Origin: Actinoplanes missouriensis 431
GTDB taxonomy: Bacteria > Actinomycetota > Actinomycetes > Mycobacteriales > Micromonosporaceae
Assembly: GCF_000284295.1 (NCBI RefSeq)
Contig: NC_017093.1
Coordinates: 7,750,001-7,814,000 of the forward strand
Direction: 5' to 3'
DNA length: 64,000 nt
Position 1 is the first letter of the stretch. The number at the start of each line of letters is the position of its first letter. A program made the translations under genes and the position numbers. Positions 1 to 8,303 of the stretch are shown here, piece after piece. A model generated the notes under the pieces. It saw only the letters and a list, made by a program, of their open reading frames with translations, made no database searches and was not told where the DNA came from.

Positions 1-179
1 CGCCCGACGAGCAGGTTGCCCGCGGCGTCGGCGTAGACGGCCGACGGCAGCAGCGGGGAGCCGTCGACCAGGATCGGCCGGGCACGGCCGTCCGGCCATC
101 GCGCCACGGCGACGGTGTTCGAGGTGCCGAAGTCGATGCCGAGGGCGTACCGCTTCGGACCACCCTGGTCGATGGACAT
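1..179 (-). CDS. Hsp70/actin-fold ATPase family protein, N-terminal fragment
   Basis: Only the first 59 codons lie in the window; the gene runs off the left edge. Reading from the ATG at 179, the product begins with a short polar stretch and then GIDFGTSNTVAVARW. This is the first phosphate-binding loop of the Hsp70/actin ATPase fold (pattern DFGTSNS/T), and a strand ending LPSAVY follows, as in Hsp70-type proteins. The family binds and hydrolyses ATP. Many actinobacterial members are Hsp70-like proteins with variable C-terminal domains rather than true DnaK. Which subtype this is cannot be told without the rest. The next gene in the same direction (enoyl-CoA hydratase) ends its upstream side 43 bases away. 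Confidence 0.85.
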   Translation of the reverse strand, partial: MSIDQGGPKRYALGIDFGTSNTVAVARWPDGRARPILVDGSPLLPSAVYADAAGNLLVG

Positions 180-221
180 GACCGCAGTCTAGGCAATGAC
201 GGACCCGTATCGGTCCCTCCA

Positions 222-995
222 CTACCTGCCGGTGAACTTCGGCCGCCGCTTCTCGACGAAAGCGGTGGTTCCCTCCACCCGGTCGTCGGTCGCGAACAGC
301 CCGGTGAACAGGTGCGACTCCAGCGCAAGGCCGGAATCGAGGTCCACGTCCAGTCCGCCGTCGATCGCCTGTTTCGCGGCGCGCAGCGCGAGCGCCGGGC
401 CGGTGACGAACGGGCGGACCAGGTCGAGCGCCGTCGCGTAGACCTCCGCGGCCGGGACGACCCGGTCGGCGAGACCGATCCGCAGGGACTCCTCGGCGTC
501 CACCATCCGGCCGGAGAAGATCAGGTCCTTGGCCTTGGCCGGGCCGATCAGGCGGGCCAGCCGCTGGGTGCCGCCGGCGCCCGGGATGAGCCCGAGCTTC
601 ACCTCCGGCTGGCCCAGCTTGGCGTCGTCCGCGACCACCCGCCAGTCGCAGGCGAGAGCCAGCTCACATCCGCCGCCCAGCGCGTACCCGGTGATCGCGG
701 CGACGACCGGTTTCGGGATCCGGGCGACGGTATCGATCGCGCTGGTCAGCGCGCCGGCCCGGGACACCATCCGCGAGTAGGTGGCGGTGGTGAACTCGGT
801 GATGTCGGCGCCGGCCGCGAAGACCTTCTCGCCGCCGAAGACGACCACCGCGCGGATCTCGTCGTCGGCGGACGCGGCCTGCGCGGCCTCCCGCAACTCC
901 TCCTGGACCCGCACGTTGACCGCGTTCATCGGTGGCCGGTCGAGCCGGATCGTCCCGATGCCACCGGACACCTCGAGCCGTACGAACTCGCCCAC
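222..995 (-). CDS. Enoyl-CoA hydratase/isomerase family protein
   Basis: A 257-residue protein, the usual size for a single-domain crotonase. It should hydrate trans-2-enoyl-CoA thioesters in fatty-acid or branched-chain degradation in the cytosol. The oxyanion-hole segments are clear: FAAGADITEF near residue 60 and ALGGGCELALACDWR near 105. The active-site block LGQPEVKLGLIPGAGGTQR keeps the second catalytic Glu (equivalent of rat Glu164). By my alignment the position of the first one (Glu144) is Asp, in ADDAKLGQ. That conservative change may lower hydratase activity or mark an isomerase/other-substrate member, which is inference. Start ATG at 995, divergent from the small membrane-protein gene at 1076. 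Confidence 0.9.
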   Translation of the reverse strand: MGEFVRLEVSGGIGTIRLDRPPMNAVNVRVQEELREAAQAASADDEIRAVVVFGGEKVFAAGADITEFTTATYSRMVSRAGALTSAIDTVARIPKPVVAAITGYALGGGCELALACDWRVVADDAKLGQPEVKLGLIPGAGGTQRLARLIGPAKAKDLIFSGRMVDAEESLRIGLADRVVPAAEVYATALDLVRPFVTGPALALRAAKQAIDGGLDVDLDSGLALESHLFTGLFATDDRVEGTTAFVEKRRPKFTGR

Positions 996-1075
996 CCGTG
1001 CCTCCTCGCGCTGGGTCGTTTGGCCGACAGCCTATGCCGGGTACCGATTACATTGGGGGGTCTCTGGGAGGGGAA

Positions 1076-1537
1076 ATGACGACGTACTACCGGGACCCGG
1101 AAGTGCTCATCACATCGTCCGGCGTCCACATGAACAACCAGGACTTCCGGCTGCCCGAGCTGATCCGGGTCTGGTACACGCGAGGCGCCCGGGACTGGGG
1201 CGTCATCGCCCGGCGCGGCGCGCTCGGGCTCACCATGCTGCTGCCGCTCGCGGCCGGCGTGCTCGCCATCGGCGTGGCGCTGGTCATCGAGGCCACCTTC
1301 GCCACCACGCTCGCCTTCCTGGTCGGCGGTGTCCTGGTCGGCCTCGCCGTCGTGCCCGTCGCCGACCTGCTGCTCGAGCGGGTCGACAGGTCGTACGACC
1401 GGGGGAGCCGCAGCCTGGAGATCTGGGGCCGCGTGCCGGGCGGCGACGTGCTGCTGCTGCGCACCGACAACGCCCAGCGGTTCGGCCGGGTCTACCGGGC
1501 ACTCCAGCGGGCTCTCGAACCGGCCGTGCGCCGGTGA
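1076..1537 (+). CDS. Small two-helix membrane protein, DUF6232-like
   Basis: The start is set at the ATG at 1076, preceded by a strong GGGAGGGG ribosome site at 1066-1073; longer in-frame upstream reading is not needed. The 153-residue product opens MTTYYRDPEVLITSSG, has two long hydrophobic helices around residues 45-95, and ends in a soluble segment with short beta-rich pieces. The N-terminal YRDxxVxxTS pattern is what I associate with the actinobacterial DUF6232 family, whose function is unknown. The stop overlaps the GTG of the next gene (GTGA), so the two are translationally coupled. Confidence 0.75.
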   Translation: MTTYYRDPEVLITSSGVHMNNQDFRLPELIRVWYTRGARDWGVIARRGALGLTMLLPLAAGVLAIGVALVIEATFATTLAFLVGGVLVGLAVVPVADLLLERVDRSYDRGSRSLEIWGRVPGGDVLLLRTDNAQRFGRVYRALQRALEPAVRR

Positions 1538-1887
1538 GGCGGGACGCCGCGGGCCTGGCCGCCCTGCTCGCCACGACGGGTGTGCTGCACCTCGCCGTCC
1601 CGAAGCCCTTCGACCGGATCGTCCCGCGGTCCCTGCCCGGATCACCGCGCACGTGGACGTACCTCAGCGGGGTGGCCGAGCTGGCAGTGGCCGCCGCCGT
1701 CGCACATCCCCGGACCCGGCGGGCCGGCGGTCTCGCCGCCGCCGCGCTCTTCGCGGCGGTCTTCCCCGCCAACGTCACGATGGCCGCCGACTGGCGGCGC
1801 GCCTCCCCGGCCCGGCGGGCGATCGCCTATGGCCGGCTGCCGCTGCAGGCGCCCCTGATCGCCTGGGCCTGGCGGGTGTCCCGCTGA
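1534..1887 (+). CDS. DoxX-like small integral membrane protein
   Basis: A 117-residue protein starting at GTG 1534, overlapping the previous stop by four bases. It has about four hydrophobic helices. The order is typical of DoxX/MauE-like proteins: an N-terminal helix with GVLHLAVPKPFD, a SGVAELAVAAAV helix, a third alanine-rich helix followed by FPANVTMAADW, and a last helix near LPLQAPLIAWAW. The GVLHL and FPANxxMA pieces occur in actinobacterial DoxX proteins. Role is unknown; membrane location is clear from composition. Confidence 0.75.
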   Translation: MRRDAAGLAALLATTGVLHLAVPKPFDRIVPRSLPGSPRTWTYLSGVAELAVAAAVAHPRTRRAGGLAAAALFAAVFPANVTMAADWRRASPARRAIAYGRLPLQAPLIAWAWRVSR

Positions 1888-1943
1888 CCGCTTCGGCGGA
1901 AATCACGGACCTCGTCGTCCGTCTTGGGGACGATGAAGGGACC

Positions 1944-2861
1944 ATGAGCAGGAACGCCGGAATTCCCATCGCATCCCTGGACGACGCCGTTCGCGTGGTC
2001 ACCGACGTCTGCGACCGTGCCCGCGGCGGCGACATGGAGGCCCGGGTGCCACCGCTCGGCGACGCGCCCGAGGCGGCCGGCCTGCGGACGGCGGTGAACG
2101 GCCTGCTGGACCAGGTCGACGCGTTCGTCCGGGAGGCGGGGGCGGCGTCCGCCGCGGCCGCCGCGGGACGGTTCCACCGGCGTTTCCTCGATCAGGGCCT
2201 GAACGGGGTGTACCGGGCGGCCGCCCGGCAGATCACCCACTCCAACCAGGTGATGAGCCGGACCGCCGCCGAGTTCGCGGACGCCGCGCAGGGCCGGCTG
2301 CGCCTCGCCGACCAGCTGGAGTCGGCGGTGCTCACCGTCTCCGAGCAGGTCGCCACCGCGGCCACCGAGATGGGCGCCTCGGCGAACGGGCTGGCCTCCT
2401 TCGCCCGGGAGGCGGTCACCGACGCGGAGCGGGGCCTGGGCACGGTCTCCTCGCTGCGCAGCTCCTCGGACGAGATCCGGCACGCCGTCGACCTGATCAA
2501 CAAGGTCTCGGCGCAGACCCGTCTGCTGGCGCTCAACGCCACCATCGAGGCGGCCCGGGCCGGGACCGCCGGGCTCGGCTTCGGCGTGGTCGCGGGCGAG
2601 GTGAAGACCCTCGCGAACGAGACGAGCGCGTCCAGTGAGGAGATCATGCGGCAGGTCGCCACGGTCCAGCAGGCGGCGGCCGATGCGATCGGCGTCCTGG
2701 AGGCGGTCACCGCGCGGATCCGCGAGATGAGCGACCTCGTCGACGGCATCGCGCGGGCCGTGGACGGCGGACCGGACCTGGCGTCCGGTGGGTTGTCCCA
2801 GCTCGCCGAGGTGCTGCAGGGCGAAGTCTCGCGGTTCGTCACGATGATCCGCGAGGCGTGA
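1944..2861 (+). CDS. Soluble methyl-accepting chemotaxis-type signalling protein
   Basis: 305 residues from ATG 1944. There is no membrane segment, so this is a cytoplasmic receptor-like protein. The C-terminal two thirds is the MCP coiled-coil signalling domain. Its hairpin tip reads LLALNATIEAARAG, followed by GFGVVAGEVKTLA and NETSASSEEIMRQVA, the region that contacts CheA/CheW in classic systems. The N-terminal 110 residues are helical and alanine-rich, without a recognisable sensor. The next gene in the same direction, 52 bases later, encodes an Aer-type PAS domain protein, which could be the missing sensor (inference). No che genes are visible in the window. Confidence 0.9.
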   Translation: MSRNAGIPIASLDDAVRVVTDVCDRARGGDMEARVPPLGDAPEAAGLRTAVNGLLDQVDAFVREAGAASAAAAAGRFHRRFLDQGLNGVYRAAARQITHSNQVMSRTAAEFADAAQGRLRLADQLESAVLTVSEQVATAATEMGASANGLASFAREAVTDAERGLGTVSSLRSSSDEIRHAVDLINKVSAQTRLLALNATIEAARAGTAGLGFGVVAGEVKTLANETSASSEEIMRQVATVQQAAADAIGVLEAVTARIREMSDLVDGIARAVDGGPDLASGGLSQLAEVLQGEVSRFVTMIREA

Positions 2862-2913
2862 ATCGGCGAACCCGGCGCGCGGGCCCGGCCGGCCGGGGAC
2901 CATCGGAGTCACC

Positions 2914-3441
2914 ATGAAACCGACACTGGTCCGGCCGAGCGGGGTGGAGCGCACGTTCAGCGAGGGCGAGCTGATCGTCACGAAGACCGACCCGCGCGGC
3001 GTCATCACGTACGCGAACGACGTCTTCCTGCGCATGTCCGCGCTCACCGAGGAGGAGGCGGTCGGGCAGCCGCACAGCGTGATCCGTCACCCGGACATGC
3101 CGCGTGCCGTGTTCAAGCTGCTCTGGGACACCCTCAAAGCCCAGAACGAGATCTTCGCGTACGTGGTGAATCTCGCCGCCGACGGAGCGCACTACTGGGT
3201 TTTCGCGCACGTCACTCCGTCCTACGACAGCGCCGGACGGGTGGCCGGTTACCACTCCAACCGGCGGGTGCCGTCGCGTACCGCGATCAGCGCGGCCGAG
3301 GAGCTCTACGGCGTGCTGCGGGCCGCCGAGCGCCGGCACGACCGCACCCCGGACGCCGTGGCAGCCGGCGAGGAGGCCCTGATCCGGATCCTCGCCGAGC
3401 GCGGCCGCACCTACGACGAGCTGGTCTGGGATCTGGCCTGA
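2914..3441 (+). CDS. Aer-type PAS domain protein
   Basis: 175 residues from ATG 2914. Residues about 15-120 form a PAS domain of the aerotaxis receptor (Aer) type. Diagnostic pieces are TDPRGVITYANDVF, the GQPHSVIRHPDMPRAVF segment (residues 51-67) and HYWVFAHVTP. In E. coli Aer the matching domain binds FAD and senses redox state. The Arg-His of the IRHPDMP motif (R58, H59) is kept, but the Trp and Asn that follow in Aer appear as Phe and Leu here, so FAD binding is plausible rather than assured. The C-terminal 50 residues are helical. It is paired with the upstream soluble MCP and has no membrane or HAMP region of its own. Confidence 0.88.
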   Translation: MKPTLVRPSGVERTFSEGELIVTKTDPRGVITYANDVFLRMSALTEEEAVGQPHSVIRHPDMPRAVFKLLWDTLKAQNEIFAYVVNLAADGAHYWVFAHVTPSYDSAGRVAGYHSNRRVPSRTAISAAEELYGVLRAAERRHDRTPDAVAAGEEALIRILAERGRTYDELVWDLA

Positions 3442-3451
3442 CCGGAGGGCC

Positions 3452-4360
3452 TCAGCTCGCCCCGCTCGCGTACAGCCGGTCGATCTCGGCGCGTTCCGGG
3501 AGCGCGGTGCTGGCACCCACCCGCTGGACGCAGACCGCGCCTGCCGCGTTGGCCCAGCGGACCGCGTCCACCAGGTCGCGGCCCTCGCCCCAGGCCACCG
3601 CGAGGGCGCCGGTGAACGCGTCGCCGGCGGCCGTGGTGTCGGCGACAGGCACCGCGAAGGCCGGCACGTGCACGTCCCGGCCGTCGCGGTCGGCGAACCG
3701 GGCGCCGGAGCCACTGAGCGTGAGCACCACCCGCGGCACCAGCGCCAGCAGCGCCGCCATGCCGGCCGGATCATGAACCTCCGTGCCGGTGATGGCCCGC
3801 GCCTCGATCTCGTTGACCACCAGCAGGTCGACCTCGTCGAGCAGGCCGGCCGGCAGGTCCCGAGCCGGTGCGGCGTTGAGGATGGTGCGGGTGCCGCCGG
3901 CCCGGCCGGCCCGGAGCGCGGCGTGCACCGTCTCCATCGGAATCTCCTGCTGGCAGAGCAGCACGTCGGCTCCGGCGATCACCGACTGCTCGTCGGCGGT
4001 GAGGCCGGTGAACGTCCGGTTCGCCCCCGGGCTGACCAGGATGGAGTTCTCGCCGGCCCGGTCCACCATGATCACCGCGACACCGGAGGCGCCGTAGCTC
4101 GTGCGTACCCGCCCGGTGTCGACGCCCGCGGCGGCCAGCCGCGCGCCCAGGGTGACCCCGAACGCGTCCGAGCCGATCGCGCCGAGGAACGTGGTCGCGC
4201 CACCGGCCCGCGCGGCCGCGATGGCCTGGTTCGAGCCCTTGCCGCCGGGCGCCATCACGAAATCGTCACCGAGCACGGTTTCACCCGGCCGGGGCAACGC
4301 CGGCGCCAGCCCGACGAGGTCCATGTTCGCGCTGCCGGCGACGACGACCCGGGGCGCCAT
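3452..4360 (-). CDS. rbsK: Ribokinase, PfkB family
   Basis: 302 residues, standard ribokinase length. N-terminal VVVAGSANMDLV and APGGKGSNQA motifs bind the sugar. The C-terminal DTTAAGDAFTGAL carries the catalytic Asp and anion hole; ribokinases have AAGD where other PfkB kinases have GAGD. The family phosphorylates D-ribose or related sugars with ATP. It is the last gene of a three-gene minus-strand operon (ROK regulator, ABC ATPase, kinase) with gaps of 4 bases and 1 base, so its substrate may be the ligand of the ROK regulator. It converges with the PAS gene, leaving only 10 bases between the stops. Confidence 0.88.
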   Translation of the reverse strand: MAPRVVVAGSANMDLVGLAPALPRPGETVLGDDFVMAPGGKGSNQAIAAARAGGATTFLGAIGSDAFGVTLGARLAAAGVDTGRVRTSYGASGVAVIMVDRAGENSILVSPGANRTFTGLTADEQSVIAGADVLLCQQEIPMETVHAALRAGRAGGTRTILNAAPARDLPAGLLDEVDLLVVNEIEARAITGTEVHDPAGMAALLALVPRVVLTLSGSGARFADRDGRDVHVPAFAVPVADTTAAGDAFTGALAVAWGEGRDLVDAVRWANAAGAVCVQRVGASTALPERAEIDRLYASGAS

Positions 4361-4361
4361 C

Positions 4362-5219
4362 TCAGGCGGCCCGTGCCGTGTAACGGTCGCCGAACCGGTC
4401 CACCACCAGCGGCAGCCCGAACGTCTTGGTCAGGTTCTCGGCGGTCATCACCTCGCCGAGCAGACCGGCCGCGACGGCGACGCCCTCGCGCAGCAGCAGC
4501 GCGTGGGTGAAGCCCGGCGGGATCTCCTCGACGTGGTGCGTGACCAGCACCATGGCCGGGGCGTCCGGGTCCAGCGCCAGCTCGCTCAGGTGGCCGATCA
4601 GGTTCTCCCGGCCGCCCAGGTCGAGACCGGCGGTCGGCTCGTCCAGCAGCATCAGCTCGGGGTCGGTCATCAGCGCGCGGGCGATCTGGGTGCGCTTGCG
4701 CTCGCCCTCGGAGAGAGTCCCGAACTCACGGTCGGCGAACGCCGTCATGCCGAGCTGTTCGAGCAGCTCACGGGCGCGGGCCTCGTCCAGCGGGTCGTAG
4801 CTCTCCCGCCAGCGGCCGACCACCGACCAGGCGGCGGTGAGCACCACGTCCAGCACCTTCTCGCCCGGCGGCACCTGGTCGGCGAACCGGCCGGTGGTGA
4901 TACCCACCCGGGTGCGCAGTTCGTTCACGTCGGTGCGGCCCAGCTTCTCGGCCAGCACGTACGCCTGGCCGCTGGTCGGGTGCATCCGGGCGGACGCGAG
5001 GTTGAGCAGGGTGGTCTTGCCGGCGCCGTTCGGCCCCAGCACCACCCAGCGTTCGTCGAGCTCAACCTGCCAGGACAGGTCACGGATCAGGAAGTTGCCC
5101 GCGCGGACCACGCTGACGCGGTCGAAGGCGATGACGGTGTCCTCGTCGGGCGGAATGGATACAGCGGCCTCCAGCACGCGTCCATCCAACCACGTGGGCG
5201 TGGTGTTCCCCGGCACCAC
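4362..5219 (-). CDS. ABC transporter-type ATP-binding protein (stand-alone)
   Basis: 285 residues with one full nucleotide-binding domain. Walker A is GPNGAGKTT, the signature is TLSEGERKRTQIARAL (SEGE rather than SGGQ), Walker B is LMLLDEPTAGLD, and the switch His lies in LVTHHVEEIPPG. No membrane permease gene is adjacent. The SEGE signature and the HHVEEIP motif resemble ModF/YlmA-type soluble ABC ATPases, some of which are not transport subunits. It sits between the ROK regulator and ribokinase in one operon. The first 25 residues before the domain are poorly conserved in appearance, so a later start is possible. Confidence 0.85.
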   Translation of the reverse strand: MVPGNTTPTWLDGRVLEAAVSIPPDEDTVIAFDRVSVVRAGNFLIRDLSWQVELDERWVVLGPNGAGKTTLLNLASARMHPTSGQAYVLAEKLGRTDVNELRTRVGITTGRFADQVPPGEKVLDVVLTAAWSVVGRWRESYDPLDEARARELLEQLGMTAFADREFGTLSEGERKRTQIARALMTDPELMLLDEPTAGLDLGGRENLIGHLSELALDPDAPAMVLVTHHVEEIPPGFTHALLLREGVAVAAGLLGEVMTAENLTKTFGLPLVVDRFGDRYTARAA

Positions 5220-5223
5220 CTAC

Positions 5224-6399
5224 TCAGTCGGTGGTCGAGCCGAAGACCTCGTCGCGGACCGCGTTCAGCGCCGTCCGCAGGGCGCCGTGCAGCACCGGCT
5301 CGGACGCCACGCCGGTCACCACGACCTTCGGCGAGACCAGCGTGATCGCGGCGACCTCCCGCTCCACGCGCTCGGCCAGCGCGGTGTCACCCGCCCGGCC
5401 GACCTCGCCGGCCAGCACCACGAGCGGCGGGTCGAGCACCACACAGGTCGCCGCGACACCGAGGGCGAGACGCCGGGCCAGCTCGTCGAGCACCGGCTCA
5501 CCGGCCGGACCGGCCGCGACGGCGGCCCGCACCACGTCGACCGCCTCCGCGCCACGGAACCCGAACTGCTTGCCGATCGCCTTGACCGCGTCGGCGCCGG
5601 CCAGCGCCTGGAACGCGCCTTTCACTCCACGGCGGGACGCGTTGTGCGGCACCTCGGCGCCGGCCACCGGCAGATAGCCGATCTCGCCGGCCGCCCCGGT
5701 GGCGCCCTGGTGCAGGCGGCCGGCGATCACCGTGGCGAGGCCGACGCCGCGGCCGATCCAGATCAGCGCGAAGTCGCTGACCCCGGTGGCCGCGCCGGTG
5801 CCGGACTCGGCGACCGCGGCCAGGTTCACGTCGTTGCCGAAGAAGACCGGGGTGCTCAGGTCCCGGCGCAGCTCGGCGAGCAGGCCCCGGTGCCAGCGCG
5901 GCAGGTCGTGGGCGAAGGAGATCTCGCCGGACTCCGGGTCGACGAGTCCGGGGGTGCCGAGCACGACACGGCGTACCGAGGACATATCGGTGCCGGCCTC
6001 GCCGGCGGCCTGGACCACCGCGTTGTGCACCACGCCGACCGGGTCGTCGGTGTCCTTGGTGCTCTGCTCGACACGGCTGATGACGGTGCCGGTGATGTCC
6101 GCGCAGGCGGCGACCACGCAGTCCGGGCCGACGTCCACGCCGATCACGTACGCGCTGCCGGGGGTGACCGCGTAGAGCTGCGCGTTCGGGCCACGGCCAC
6201 CGGCCTGCTCGCCAATCCGGCGGACCAGGCCGCGTTCCTCGAGACGCTCGACGAGCTGGGAGGCGGTGACCTTGCTGAGGCCGGTCATCTCACCGAGCTG
6301 TGCCCGCGTCAGCGGTCCACGGGTGAGCAGCAGGTCCAGCGCCGCACGGTCGTTGAGTGCGCGCAGCAGCCGGGGCGTGCCCGGGAGACGGGTGACCAT
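5224..6399 (-). CDS. ROK family transcriptional regulator
   Basis: 391 residues. The N-terminal 75 residues form a winged helix-turn-helix (LTRAQLGEMTGLSKVTASQLVERL), followed by the ROK sugar-binding/kinase-like fold with VIGVDVGPDCVVAA and GNDVNLAAVAE. The usual ROK zinc cluster (CxCGxxGC) is not visible. That is common in members that act as repressors rather than kinases. Start ATG 6399 has a GGGGA ribosome site nine bases upstream. It is divergent from the GH3 hexosaminidase gene across 173 bases that contain an inverted repeat, so it probably controls both directions in response to an amino sugar or other sugar (inference). Confidence 0.9.
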   Translation of the reverse strand: MVTRLPGTPRLLRALNDRAALDLLLTRGPLTRAQLGEMTGLSKVTASQLVERLEERGLVRRIGEQAGGRGPNAQLYAVTPGSAYVIGVDVGPDCVVAACADITGTVISRVEQSTKDTDDPVGVVHNAVVQAAGEAGTDMSSVRRVVLGTPGLVDPESGEISFAHDLPRWHRGLLAELRRDLSTPVFFGNDVNLAAVAESGTGAATGVSDFALIWIGRGVGLATVIAGRLHQGATGAAGEIGYLPVAGAEVPHNASRRGVKGAFQALAGADAVKAIGKQFGFRGAEAVDVVRAAVAAGPAGEPVLDELARRLALGVAATCVVLDPPLVVLAGEVGRAGDTALAERVEREVAAITLVSPKVVVTGVASEPVLHGALRTALNAVRDEVFGSTTD

Positions 6400-6438
6400 A
6401 GCGTTGTCCCCTAATACTAAAGGTTCTTTCCTGTTACA

Positions 6439-6455
6439 GTGTCGACGCTCGACAC
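6439..6455. promoter_or_regulatory. Inverted repeat, candidate ROK operator
   Basis: GTGTCGA-CGC-TCGACAC is a perfect 7-bp inverted repeat with a 3-base spacer, between the divergent ROK regulator and GH3 genes. Just upstream (6407-6430) is an AT-rich patch unusual for this genome, with AAAG/CTTT half-sites and a possible TAGTAT -10 box for the regulator. Operator function is inferred from position and symmetry only. Confidence 0.45.
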
Positions 6456-6572
6456 GCAGCCGCAGCGTAACGGTAGGCGACGTTGCCTGACCGGAGGGTG
6501 GCTCATCGACTCCGAGCGATCATGGCAGGTCGCGGGCATCCCGGACCACTCTCCCGCCACCGGAAGGACAAC

Positions 6573-8024
6573 ATGTCTCACGATCCGGGCCTTCGCCGGC
6601 TCGCCCTGCGCACCCTGCTCGCGGCCTTCCCCGGCGCCACCGCGCCGGACTGGGCGCTCGAACTCGTCGCCGACGGGCTCGCCGGGCACACCCTGTTCGC
6701 GACGAACGTGGACGACCCCGCCCAGCTCGCCGCCCTGACCGGGACACTCCGGACGGCCCGCCCCGATGTGCTGGTCGCCATCGACGAAGAGGGCGGCGAC
6801 GTCACCCGGCTGGGGCATCACGCGGGTAGCCCGTACCCCGGAAACGCCGCCCTCGGCGCGGTGGACGACCCGGATCTCACCCGCCGGGTCTATGCCGCCA
6901 TCGGCGGCGACCTGGCCGCCGCCGGCGTGAACCTCGACCTCGCGCCCACCGTCGACGTCAACACCGCCGACGAGAACCCGATCATCGGAACCCGCTCCTT
7001 CGGCGCCGACCCCGACCTGGTCGCCCGGCACGCCGCCGCGGCCGTCACCGGCCTGGAATCGACAGGCGTCGCGGCCTGCGCCAAACACTTCCCCGGCCAC
7101 GGCGCCACGGTCAGCGACTCGCACCTCGAACTGCCCACCGTCGACGTGCCACTGGACGTGCTGCGCACGCGGGACCTGCCGCCGTTCGCCGCGGCGGTGG
7201 CGGCCGGCGCGCAGGCCGTGATGAGCGCCCACATCCGGGTGCCCGCACTCACCGGGGCCGGGCCCGCGACGTTCAGCCGGGCCGCGCTCACCGGCCTGCT
7301 CCGCGAGGAGCTCGGCTTCCGGGGCGCGATCGTGACGGACGCCCTGGAGATGCGCGGGGCGGCGGGGGCAGCCGGGAGCATTCCGCTCGCCGCGGTGGCC
7401 GCGCTCTCCGCCGGGGCCGACCTGCTCTGCATCGGCGCGTCGGTCGGACGGGAGCTGGTGGAGCAGGTCGCCCTCGAGATCGCTGCGGCGGTGCGGGACG
7501 GGCGGCTCGCGCAGTCGCGGCTGGAGGGTGCCGCGGCGCGAACCGCGGCGCTTGCCGCCTGGGCGGCTGCGCCGCGCCCGGCGGCGGAATCGGACGGCGA
7601 GCTGGGTGCGGCGGCGGCACGATTGGCGGTACGCGTGGAGGGGGCCCCCTCCCCCCTCCCCTCCCCCCTCGTCGTGCGGCTGGTGTCCGGCTCCTCGATC
7701 GCCGAAGGGCGCGTGCCGTGGGGCCTGCGCCCACACCTGAACGGCATCGAGCAGGTCGACCTCGTCGCGGCGTCGACGACCGCCGACGAGGTCGCGGCGC
7801 TCGCCGGTGACCGGCCCGTGGTCGTCGTCGGCCGGCGACTGCACAGTTCGGCACCGGCCCGGGATCTCGTGGAGAAACTGGCCGTCGCGCGACAGGTCAG
7901 CGTCGTCGAGATGGGCTGGCCGTCGAGCTGGCGGCCGGCCGGGGTGGCGGCCTTCGTGGTGACGCACGGCGCGAGTCTCGCGAACGGGCGGGCCGCCGCG
8001 GAGGCCCTGCACCTGGCCGGCTGA
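6573..8024 (+). CDS. Glycoside hydrolase family 3 protein, NagZ-like beta-N-acetylhexosaminidase
   Basis: 483 residues from ATG 6573, chosen because GGAAGG lies five bases upstream; an upstream in-frame ATG at 6483 lacks such a site. The GH3 barrel shows DEEGGDVTRL (D71 binds substrate), KHFPGHG (171-177) followed by DSHLELP, which is the NagZ His/Asp acid-base loop, and IVTDALEM with the nucleophile D256. No signal peptide is seen, so it acts in the cytosol. NagZ-type enzymes remove GlcNAc from wall-recycling or chitin-derived fragments. The C-terminal 150 residues resemble the extra alpha/beta domain of larger GH3 enzymes. It is divergent from a ROK regulator and ribokinase-family kinase, suggesting an amino-sugar salvage unit. 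Confidence 0.9.
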   Translation: MSHDPGLRRLALRTLLAAFPGATAPDWALELVADGLAGHTLFATNVDDPAQLAALTGTLRTARPDVLVAIDEEGGDVTRLGHHAGSPYPGNAALGAVDDPDLTRRVYAAIGGDLAAAGVNLDLAPTVDVNTADENPIIGTRSFGADPDLVARHAAAAVTGLESTGVAACAKHFPGHGATVSDSHLELPTVDVPLDVLRTRDLPPFAAAVAAGAQAVMSAHIRVPALTGAGPATFSRAALTGLLREELGFRGAIVTDALEMRGAAGAAGSIPLAAVAALSAGADLLCIGASVGRELVEQVALEIAAAVRDGRLAQSRLEGAAARTAALAAWAAAPRPAAESDGELGAAAARLAVRVEGAPSPLPSPLVVRLVSGSSIAEGRVPWGLRPHLNGIEQVDLVAASTTADEVAALAGDRPVVVVGRRLHSSAPARDLVEKLAVARQVSVVEMGWPSSWRPAGVAAFVVTHGASLANGRAAAEALHLAG

Positions 8025-8174
8025 CGCCAATGCCACTCAGCTTGAGTTGATCGTTCGATGACGTGCTGCTTCGGTTGACTGGGTGGAGCGCCGTGGGCCG
8101 TCGCATCGCCCGGCCGCGCCGCAGTCGCGGGGCCCGGCCCGAGACGTACCGGCGCCAGCGGTGGCGGCGTGGAT

Positions 8175-8301
8175 GAGGCCACACGCAACGCCGGCACCGC
8201 AGGGACGAGGTCACACGCAACGCCCGTGCCACGGGGACGAGGTCACACGCAACGCCCTTGCCACAGGGATCAGGGCACACGCAACGCCCGTGCCACAGGA
8301 T
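8175..8301. repeat. Four tandem 31-32 bp units
   Basis: Units begin at 8175, 8207, 8239 and 8271 and share the centre CACACGCAACGCC; a fifth, diverged unit starts at 8302 and merges into the conserved core. Unit length is 32, 32, 32 and 31 bases, so the array does not keep one reading frame and is unlikely to be coding. Confidence 0.85.
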
Positions 8302-8303
8302 CA

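Noticed and set aside
8175..8301. CRISPR-like array of 32-bp repeats
   Set aside because: Units abut one another, without unique spacers; this is a minisatellite.
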